From contig CAJUPU010000013.1 of the NCBI GenBank assembly GCA_910588495.1, positions 1 through 64,000 on the forward strand: a stretch of DNA of 64,000 nt, written 5' to 3'. Source of the stretch: an uncultured Oscillospiraceae bacterium (GTDB taxonomy: Bacteria > Bacillota > Clostridia > Oscillospirales > Oscillospiraceae). This document shows, piece by piece, positions 57,656 through 64,000 of the stretch. The notes beneath the pieces are model-generated. The model was not told the origin of the DNA, did not search any database, and worked only from the letters and a program-made list of their open reading frames with translations. The position numbers and the translations under genes were made by a program. Position 1 is the first letter of the stretch. Every line of letters starts with the position of its first letter.

Positions 57656-59926
57656 CTAGATATCGTCGAAATCGAATTCGTCCAAGCTGTCCAGCACCGC
57701 CTGTTCCGCCTGGGTGATGTCGTTTCTCAGCACCTCCGCCGCCTGCCGGGGGTCCACCCCCCAGATCTCCCCCAGGTTCTCCGCGATGTCGTTTTTCTCC
57801 CCGGGGGAGAAGTCGGCGAAGGCCCGGCGCAAGAACACCAGCGCCCGGCGGAAGGCGTCCTCGTCCAGCCCGCTGAGATAATCGTCCAGATGCCGCCACA
57901 GGGACAGCCGGGCGATCAGGGCATAGCGGTTCTTCCCCGCCAGCCCCTCGAACCACCCCGCCCCCAGCTCGGCGGGCACCCCGGGGGACAGCCGCCGGGA
58001 CACCTCCCGGGCCAGCAGCTCCTCGTCCGCCTTCCCCCGCTCCAGCAGGATGGCCATGGCGAAACCGGAGCACCGGGTGTTCAGATCGTCCCGGTCGGAG
58101 AGACCGGCCAGCAGGTCCAGCCAGCGCCCCTCCTCCAGGAAATCGTGACTGAGCTGTAAGGTGTTCAGCCTGTCCATGGCCTGGGTGACGGCGGGTGCGG
58201 CCTTGGCGTCGCACACGCAGGCGTCCGCCAGGGTCAGACATGCCCGCAGGTAGAGCTGCTCGATCAGCGGCACCACCGGGGCCGGGTCGAACCGGCGCAG
58301 ATCGCCGTAGCGCACCACCAGGCTGAGGTGGGCGGCGGTGTCCGCCACCTGGCCGATGGCGGCGGAGTCCACGCTCAGCCCCTGCAAGACCGCCAGGGCG
58401 TGGGCGGCCGCGGCGGGCATCCCGCACAAAAAGGCGTCCTGGAAGATGGCGGCGGCCTGGGCGATGGTGGTGCTTTCGTCCGAGCGCTCCTTCAGGGCAA
58501 AGGCCGCCGCCCCCTCGATGGTGTCCCCCAGCAGGGCGGACTCCACCACCTGGATCTCCACCTCCGCCGTCCAGCGCAGCTCCCAGTACTCCCCCCAGCC
58601 CGCCCCCTCCTGCCGGGAGGGGAGCAGGCTTGCGAAGGTTATCCCCAGCACCCGCAGTCGGTGGAGGAAGAAGGACCGCCGCAGGTCCCCCAGCGCCGCC
58701 GCTTGCGAGCTCACGTTCAGCTTCTCCCGCAGGTCCAGATCCAGCCGCTGCCCCTGCGCGGTGCGGAAGCGCTCCAGCCGCAGCTCCTTGAGCTGGCGGT
58801 AGAAGTCCTCCTGCACGCTGGTCCGGGCCACCCCCTCGGGCAGAAAGCCGATGGTTTTGCCGATCTCGGTGTCCGCCGCGGCCAGAGCCAGCTGGGAGAA
58901 GGACCCGCGGCCCATGGTGGCCACCGAGGCGTCCCGCAGGTCGGACAGGGTGGGATACCGGCTCCCCCGCAGGGCCGCCAGGGCGTCCGCCAGCCGCGCC
59001 GCCTCGATCACCTCGGCGGAGGACACCAGATCTCCCGCCTTCCGCTGGGCGGCGGCCAGGCGGGTGAGGTAGAGATAGGCTGTCTCCCGTATCCCCCCGC
59101 CGTTCAGCGCGTCCCACAGCAGCTCGAAATAGGCCGGGGCCCTGTTCCCCGCCCCGTAGCCCGACCGGGAGGACAGGCGGTAGTAGGAGTAGGGCATGAG
59201 GGTGGCCCGGCTGTCCGCCCGGGGCAGGGAGCGCTCCTCCTCATCGGTCATGGGGGCGTTCTCCTCCAGCCCCGCCACGTGGAAGGAGCCGCACACGCAG
59301 AAGATCTTTTCCGGGGAAATACCGGAGGCTATGGCCTGGGCGATGGCCCGCTTCATATACGCCTCCCGCACCACCGTCTCCGCCTGGTCCCGGCCGCTCT
59401 CCCCGGCCGCCGCCCGCAGCTGCCGCCCAAAGGTATTGTTCACCGTCCGGAAGTCCTCTCCGTCCCCCAGCTGCTCGAAATTCCGCTCCCAGAAGGTGTC
59501 GTGGTCCTCCCCCGCCGCCGTCTCCAGCCGCTGATAGACCGATTCGGTGGTGGGGGTCTCCTCCGCCTCCCCGTCCTCCTCCCGGACCGGCGCGGGCCAG
59601 GGCCTCAGCGCCAGGAACACCGAGGAGGGCAGGTCCATGAACCGGCACTCCACCCCGTGCTCATTCGCCCACAAAATGGCCTGGATCTCCGGGGAATAGA
59701 CGGCGAAGGGCCACAGGACGGTGCGCACCGGGGGCTGCCGGGTATAGGCCAGGATAGCGGCGGGGAACTGGGTGCCGGGGTGGCACAGCCACTCCATCTG
59801 GCTGTTCAGGTCGCTGGGGCCCTCCACCAGCACCAGCTCCGGCTCCGCCTGGTCCAGGGCCTTTCGCAGCTGGAAGGCCGCCGCCGGGGACAGGTGGCGC
59901 ACGCCGAACAATACCGGCCCCTTCAT
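57656..59926 (-). CDS. DUF5682-like protein (large, MoxR/vWA-associated)
   Basis: A 756-aa soluble protein. Its N-terminal region begins MKGPVLFGVRHLSPAAAFQL and continues ELVLVEGPSDLNSQ, a pattern reminiscent of TraB/ChaN-type domains (G-x-R-H and V-E-G). FCVCGSFHVAGLEENAP near residue 230 would supply another His. The rest is a long alpha-helical array (about 300-756) with many Leu/Ala-rich repeats. Proteins of this type are annotated DUF5682 and occur in a conserved cluster with AAA (MoxR), vWA and DUF5691 genes. The ATG at 59926 overlaps the MoxR stop (TGATG), so they are coupled. Function is unknown. Confidence 0.8.
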   Translation of the reverse strand: MKGPVLFGVRHLSPAAAFQLRKALDQAEPELVLVEGPSDLNSQMEWLCHPGTQFPAAILAYTRQPPVRTVLWPFAVYSPEIQAILWANEHGVECRFMDLPSSVFLALRPWPAPVREEDGEAEETPTTESVYQRLETAAGEDHDTFWERNFEQLGDGEDFRTVNNTFGRQLRAAAGESGRDQAETVVREAYMKRAIAQAIASGISPEKIFCVCGSFHVAGLEENAPMTDEEERSLPRADSRATLMPYSYYRLSSRSGYGAGNRAPAYFELLWDALNGGGIRETAYLYLTRLAAAQRKAGDLVSSAEVIEAARLADALAALRGSRYPTLSDLRDASVATMGRGSFSQLALAAADTEIGKTIGFLPEGVARTSVQEDFYRQLKELRLERFRTAQGQRLDLDLREKLNVSSQAAALGDLRRSFFLHRLRVLGITFASLLPSRQEGAGWGEYWELRWTAEVEIQVVESALLGDTIEGAAAFALKERSDESTTIAQAAAIFQDAFLCGMPAAAAHALAVLQGLSVDSAAIGQVADTAAHLSLVVRYGDLRRFDPAPVVPLIEQLYLRACLTLADACVCDAKAAPAVTQAMDRLNTLQLSHDFLEEGRWLDLLAGLSDRDDLNTRCSGFAMAILLERGKADEELLAREVSRRLSPGVPAELGAGWFEGLAGKNRYALIARLSLWRHLDDYLSGLDEDAFRRALVFLRRAFADFSPGEKNDIAENLGEIWGVDPRQAAEVLRNDITQAEQAVLDSLDEFDFDDI

Positions 59927-61017
59927 CACCCGTTCAGCTCCCGGCAGGCCCGGTAGAGGGGGAGCCATTCATGGCCCCGCTTCTTCATCACGTTCTCCAG
60001 GTACTCCTTCCAGGTGAGCTTGTCGTGCTCCTCGTCCTTCACCACCGCCCCCTGGAGGGCGGCGGCCAGATCGCCGTCGGAGATGCGCCCGTCCCCGAAG
60101 CTCCCCGCCAAAGCCATGGAGTTGGCCAGCAGGGAGATGGCCTCGGCGGTGGACAGCACCCCGGAGGTAGTCTTGAGCTTCTGCTTGCCGTCCAGGGTGG
60201 CGCCGCCCCGCAGCTCCCGGAAGATGGTGACCACCTTCTCCACCGTGTCCTCCTCCGGCTGGCGGGCGTTCAGGTCCAGCCCGCCGGAGAGCTGGGCCAC
60301 CCGGGTGCGCACGATGTCCATCTCGGTGGCCATGTCGGCGGGGGTGGGCAGGACCACGATGTTGAACCGCCGCTTCAGCGCCGCCGACATGTCGTTCACC
60401 CCCTTGTCCCGGGTGTTGGCGGTGGCGATCACCGAGAAGCCCTTGGCGGCGGGCACCTCCAGCCCCAATTCCGGCACACTCAGCCGCTTTTCCGACAAAA
60501 TGGAGATCAGCGCGTCCTGCACCTCGCTGGCGCACCGGGAGATCTCCTCCACCCGGGCGATGGAGCCCGTCTCCATGGCCCGGTAGACGGGGCTCTTCAC
60601 CATGGCCTCGGGGCAGGGTCCCCTGGCGATCAGCATGGCGTAGTTCCAGGAGTAGCGGATGTGCTCCTCGGTGGTGCCCGCCGTCCCCTGGACCACCTTG
60701 GTGGAGTCCCCGTTGACGGCGGCGGCCAGGTGCTCGGAGAGCCAGGATTTCGCCGTCCCCGGCTCGCCGATCAGCAGCAGGGCCCGGTCGGTGACCAGGG
60801 TGGCGATGGCGATCTCCACCAGCCTCCGGCTGCCCATGTACTTGGGGATGATCTCCACCCCCTTCACCTTCCTGTTTCCGGTGAGGTAGGTGAGCACCGA
60901 CCGGGGGGACATCTTCCACCCGGTGGGGACGGGGTCCTGCTCCGCCGCGATGAGGGCGTCCAGCTCCCGCTGGTAGAGCTCCTCCGCCGGGAGCCGCTGT
61001 ACGTTTTTGTCTGCCAT
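59926..61017 (-). CDS. MoxR-type AAA+ ATPase
   Basis: A 363-aa AAA+ ATPase of the MoxR class. Walker A is LLIGEPGTAKSWLSEHL (about 80-97). The Walker B region reads ARVEEISRCASEVQDALISI, the acidic residues being in VEEISR. Sensor 1 is VIATANTRDKGVND, and the arginine-finger region is SAALKRRFNIVVLPTP. A C-terminal lid ends in a helix with WLPLYRACREL. MoxR ATPases work with vWA partners, here two genes downstream. The ATG at 61017 has AGGAGG 9 nt upstream. It is the energy-providing module of this operon. Confidence 0.92.
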   Translation of the reverse strand: MADKNVQRLPAEELYQRELDALIAAEQDPVPTGWKMSPRSVLTYLTGNRKVKGVEIIPKYMGSRRLVEIAIATLVTDRALLLIGEPGTAKSWLSEHLAAAVNGDSTKVVQGTAGTTEEHIRYSWNYAMLIARGPCPEAMVKSPVYRAMETGSIARVEEISRCASEVQDALISILSEKRLSVPELGLEVPAAKGFSVIATANTRDKGVNDMSAALKRRFNIVVLPTPADMATEMDIVRTRVAQLSGGLDLNARQPEEDTVEKVVTIFRELRGGATLDGKQKLKTTSGVLSTAEAISLLANSMALAGSFGDGRISDGDLAAALQGAVVKDEEHDKLTWKEYLENVMKKRGHEWLPLYRACRELNG

Positions 61018-61030
61018 ATCCAACAACCTC

Positions 61031-62953
61031 CTATTGCCGCATGTTCCACCAGTCGTCCCACTCCGGGAAGGGGCGGCCCGCCCGGAGCTGCTCCACCGTC
61101 CAGGGCAGGACCTTTTGGGCCATGGCGGCGTCCTCCTTGCGCACGCCGCCGGCGTCCAGCACCTGCTGGCACAGCTGGGCCGTCTCGTCCAGGGTGAGGG
61201 CTTTGGCGGCATCGTTGAGCAGTCCCCAGATGTAATACAGGTAGGCGGGCCTGCCGCTTTTCAGGATGCTGTCCTTGAGCGCCCCCTGGGGGCTGCTCCC
61301 CATGGCAAACAGCCAGCGGCTGTAGGTCTGATAATTTCCCAGCAGCTTCATGCGCTGGCGCAGGTAGGGGGCCAGCTCCTGCCGGACCTCCGGGCTGGTG
61401 AGGTCGAAGATCCTTGTGAGGATGAGGTCGTATTCGTCCAGATGCTCCCCACGCCCCACCGGCGAGGGCATTTTGAAATCGTGCATGGTGGTCCTCCACA
61501 CGGCATGGGTGAGCCGTTTCGCCCATCTCGGGTCCAGGGGCTGGGCGGCGCTCCAGCCCGCCCCCACCTCATAGCGGCCCCCGGCGGCGTTCCACCGCGT
61601 CTGGGCCAGGCCCGCCAGCACTCCGTTGTGGAACGCCCGCTTCTGCTCCCCGCCCAGCAGGGGCTTGACGGTGGGCACATAGGGAGAGAAGGTATCGTAC
61701 ACCTCCGCCGCCGGGCGGATGAGCAGGGACGCCGCCACGGCGTGGGGCAGATACCGGGCCTCCTTCGGGTGCTTTTCCCACAGCTCCAGGCACAGGGAGC
61801 ACAGCGGCCCCGGCCCGGCGGCGCACAGGCTGTCCAGCAGCAGGGCGGTCAGCTCGGCCCCAAACCCCAGGCGCTGGCCCTTCTCTCCCCGGACCTGGTC
61901 AAGGTCCGCCCATTTGGCGTCCGTCCACCGCCACAGATCCAGCATGGAGGGGGAGGACTTGCCCTGGGCAGCGCTCCACCAGAGCCGCAGCAAGGCGTGG
62001 ATCTCCTTGGATATCTCCCGCTCCCCGGCCAGCAGCCGCTCCATCAGCCCCCACAGGCCCTTTGCCACCAGATCCGATGCCCAGTCCGTCCGGGCAACAC
62101 CCAAAAACTTGACGGACAGGTGGTCCTTTTGCAGCCTCTGCTCCCAGAAGGAGGCCACCTCCTCCCCGTCCTGAAGGGCCAGTCCGGCCATCACCGCCTC
62201 CAGGTTTTTGCCCCGCTCGTACTTGGCCAGGCCCAGCAGGAGGGCGGTGTTCCCGCTGTCCCCGCCCAGGGCGGTGATGGCGGCCACCCGCACCTCCTTT
62301 TTCGTGTGCCCCAGGATCTCCCTGAGCCAGGGGAAGGCATCCTTCCCCTGGATGGCGGCGATCGTCTCCACCCGGCGGGCCATCTCCTTTTTCCCGCCGG
62401 GGTCGAAGCCCTGCTTCAGCGCCGGGACCACCCGGGGCCCCAGCTTTTTCAGCAGCGCGGCGCACAGATCCGCCATCTCGCCGTACCCGTCCCCCAAAGC
62501 GGCCACCACAGCGGGCAGCACCCGATAGTCCTCAAAGAATTCGGGGTGGCTGTCCCAGGCGGACTTGACCGCCTCCACCCGCCCGCCGCCGGTGGTGGTC
62601 AGGGCGGTGAGCAGGGGCTGGATCTGCCCGTAGGAGATCTGATGGTACACGCCCCCGCCCAGGGGCAGGGGCTCCAGCTCCCCCTCCGCCCCGGTCCCGG
62701 CCTGGGTGTAGGCCACCGCGTCTACCAGGGCCAGCACGTCCAGCAGCAGCCCGGGGCGCTCCTCCGGGGGCGCGGACAGCAGCTTGGCCAGTCCCGCGCC
62801 GATCTTGGCCAGCACAGGGCTGGCCCCGGCCAAAGGCTTCAGCTCCTCCGCCGCCCGCTGGAGGCGGAAGTCCTCCCCCAGCAGGGCCGCCCCGGCGACG
62901 GCGGCGTATTCCAGCCGCTCCTTCACGTCGAAAAGAGGCTTTAGCTCCACCAC
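61031..62953 (-). CDS. HEAT-repeat-like protein (DUF5691-like)
   Basis: A 640-aa, almost entirely alpha-helical protein. Repeats such as KKEVRVAAITALGGDSGNTALLLGLAKY (split as KKEVRVAAITALGGDSG and NTALLLGLAKY) are typical HEAT units; MARRVETIAAIQGKDAFPWL is another. The C-terminal part has Trp-rich segments (WDDWWNMRQ at the end). In related clusters this position is held by DUF5691 proteins, and the size and helical content agree. That assignment is inferred from synteny. GTG at 62953 follows AAAGGAGG. It is 13 bp upstream of the MoxR gene and 10 bp after the partial gene, so it belongs to the same transcript. Confidence 0.75.
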   Translation of the reverse strand: MVELKPLFDVKERLEYAAVAGAALLGEDFRLQRAAEELKPLAGASPVLAKIGAGLAKLLSAPPEERPGLLLDVLALVDAVAYTQAGTGAEGELEPLPLGGGVYHQISYGQIQPLLTALTTTGGGRVEAVKSAWDSHPEFFEDYRVLPAVVAALGDGYGEMADLCAALLKKLGPRVVPALKQGFDPGGKKEMARRVETIAAIQGKDAFPWLREILGHTKKEVRVAAITALGGDSGNTALLLGLAKYERGKNLEAVMAGLALQDGEEVASFWEQRLQKDHLSVKFLGVARTDWASDLVAKGLWGLMERLLAGEREISKEIHALLRLWWSAAQGKSSPSMLDLWRWTDAKWADLDQVRGEKGQRLGFGAELTALLLDSLCAAGPGPLCSLCLELWEKHPKEARYLPHAVAASLLIRPAAEVYDTFSPYVPTVKPLLGGEQKRAFHNGVLAGLAQTRWNAAGGRYEVGAGWSAAQPLDPRWAKRLTHAVWRTTMHDFKMPSPVGRGEHLDEYDLILTRIFDLTSPEVRQELAPYLRQRMKLLGNYQTYSRWLFAMGSSPQGALKDSILKSGRPAYLYYIWGLLNDAAKALTLDETAQLCQQVLDAGGVRKEDAAMAQKVLPWTVEQLRAGRPFPEWDDWWNMRQ

Positions 62954-62963
62954 GGCACCTCCT

Positions 62964-64000
62964 TTAGTATTGCAGCCGAATCACATCGTCCGGCGTGACC
63001 ACGCTGCAGGGGTGGACGCACAGGGTCCTGTCCCGCCCGTCGTAGAACATCAGCCCAAACAGGGCGCTTCCCGCCGGGATCTTTCGGGGGAGCGTCCCCA
63101 GCCGGTCCACACAGGCGTGGTCCGCCCCGTCCCCGGGCCGGTCCCGCAGGCAGATCCGCTCCCCGGCCGGGTCCTCCAGCACGAAGTCCGCCCCCACCTT
63201 CCCCAGCCGCCCGATGGGGAGCAGCACCGCCAAAAATTTGGGGGCCAGGGTGTTCTTGATCTTCCCCTTCACCAGCTTGACGGCCTGGGCCAGGCCGGGC
63301 TGGGCCAGCTTGGGCAGCTCCTCCCTCTCCGCCGCCGTCAGGGGGCGGGAGGCGGCGCTCTCCCACCGCACCCGGCGGTCCCCCTCGCCGGGGTAGACGT
63401 ACAGCGCAGGGACCTCCAGCAGCCCGAACCGGCTGTCGTCCCCCTTCACGTACTTCAGCGCCTTCAGCGGCCGCAGGTTCAGGGTCTGATACAGCCCGCC
63501 GCCATCCACATCCAGCCACCAGCCCCGCTCCACCTGCTCCCTTTTCGCCCCGTCGTAGGACACGTCGAAGGACAGCTGGACCAGCCGGGCGTTCTCCTTG
63601 AAGGAGCCGATGGCGCGCAGGTCCTCCAGCTTCCACACGCCCCCCAGGGCCTCGAACAGGGCGGAGTCCTCCGCGGAGAAGTCCCCCGCCTCCAGCTTGC
63701 CCTCCAAAAACGCCCGGCCCTTCCTGATGGTGGAGCGCAGGGCCACCAGCAGCCGCAGCGCCTCGGCATAGGCCGCTTCCGCCTGGGCGGGGTCCCGCTG
63801 CACCGCGCGCACCGCCAGGGCGATCCGGGCGAAGGCGGTCTGGGGCCCGGTGAGGTAGCAGCTGCCCAGGTCCTTTGCCAGCTTTTCGAAGGTCTGGGCG
63901 GAGCTGCCCGCCAGGGTGCCCAGGCCGGAGCGGAGCAGCTCGTCTACCATCCGCTGGGCCATGTCCAGTCCCTCCAGCTGCTTGGTCAGCTTCTTTTTCC
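62964..64000 (-). CDS. Operon-leading protein of the MoxR/vWA cluster, partial (5' end outside window)
   Basis: The frame is open to the window edge (last visible residues KKKLTKQLEGLD before MAQRMVDELLRSG). At least 345 residues are visible. An ATG at 63962 has GGAGGG 7 nt upstream and could be a start, but the codons before it look like natural protein. The true start is therefore probably just outside. The C-terminal 160 residues contain LLPIGRLGKVGADFVLEDPA and FGLMFYDGRDRTLCVHPCSV, a beta-rich domain. I do not recognise the family; no SWIM zinc finger is visible. In similar clusters a SWIM-finger gene lies upstream. Confidence 0.7.
   Translation of the reverse strand, partial: KKKLTKQLEGLDMAQRMVDELLRSGLGTLAGSSAQTFEKLAKDLGSCYLTGPQTAFARIALAVRAVQRDPAQAEAAYAEALRLLVALRSTIRKGRAFLEGKLEAGDFSAEDSALFEALGGVWKLEDLRAIGSFKENARLVQLSFDVSYDGAKREQVERGWWLDVDGGGLYQTLNLRPLKALKYVKGDDSRFGLLEVPALYVYPGEGDRRVRWESAASRPLTAAEREELPKLAQPGLAQAVKLVKGKIKNTLAPKFLAVLLPIGRLGKVGADFVLEDPAGERICLRDRPGDGADHACVDRLGTLPRKIPAGSALFGLMFYDGRDRTLCVHPCSVVTPDDVIRLQY

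Overview
The window is GC-rich chromosomal DNA of a Gram-positive, spore-forming anaerobe. It carries SpoIID-like and SpoIIIE/FtsK proteins, a Cys T-box, a CIRCE/HrcA site, PadR and GntR regulators, an SLH-domain surface protein, RodA, UppP, and a 2-hydroxyacyl-CoA dehydratase operon typical of amino-acid-fermenting Clostridia. Gene content and composition fit a gut Oscillospiraceae relative (Flavonifractor / Pseudoflavonifractor / Intestinimonas type). That placement is an inference; no rRNA gene is present to confirm it. No tRNA, rRNA, CRISPR array or complete insertion sequence was seen.

Layout. 1-8120: pheS (partial)-pheT, polA, a small membrane protein, rimI, a second GNAT gene and tsaD. 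8183-10207: two DnaA-box sequences upstream of fhs, then a hairpin-rich insert and a second copy of the fhs 3' end. 10253-16857: an EIIC-like membrane protein with a promoter/palindrome, a MITE sitting exactly at its stop codon, then the str operon (L7Ae-like gene, rpsL, rpsG, fusA, tuf). 16965-24162: azlCD, a lipid kinase, an LtaS-like sulfatase, a SpoIID-like protein and citrate synthase. 24167-27155: cysE-yaeR-like-cysS on the minus strand behind a long T-box leader. 27319-34258: uppP, ftsK/spoIIIE, a coiled-coil gene, an SLH protein and rodA. 34401-40850: tsaE-tsaB, a DUF1643 gene, an ArAE/FUSC-like gene, sfsA, a SprT-like gene and glycogen phosphorylase.

40902-48211 holds a divergent FadR-type regulator and a five-gene operon: dehydratase activator, two dehydratase subunits, a strikingly AT-rich alpha/beta-hydrolase-membrane fusion, and a type III CoA transferase. 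A perfect TnGTnnnACnA operator lies just downstream of the operon promoter. 48259-53176: a DUF2812/PadR pair with three evenly spaced palindromic operators, an unrecognised 210-aa gene, an SH3b protein, two very small genes and nrdR. 53284-55604: CIRCE-groES-groEL. 55612-64000: a tight minus-strand operon (DUF2971, vWA/CoxE-like, DUF5682-like, MoxR AAA+ ATPase, HEAT/DUF5691-like, and a partial gene at the edge). This is the best candidate for a poorly described multi-gene system.

A dispersed GC-rich intergenic repeat (core AGCCGTCGTGAGCAGCGCG) recurs next to gene ends at about 12011, 19081, 31918, 53360, 53811 and 55530. In several cases it supplies the C-terminal codons or the stop codon of the adjacent gene. 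Start sites were chosen by Shine-Dalgarno position and are stated in each entry.
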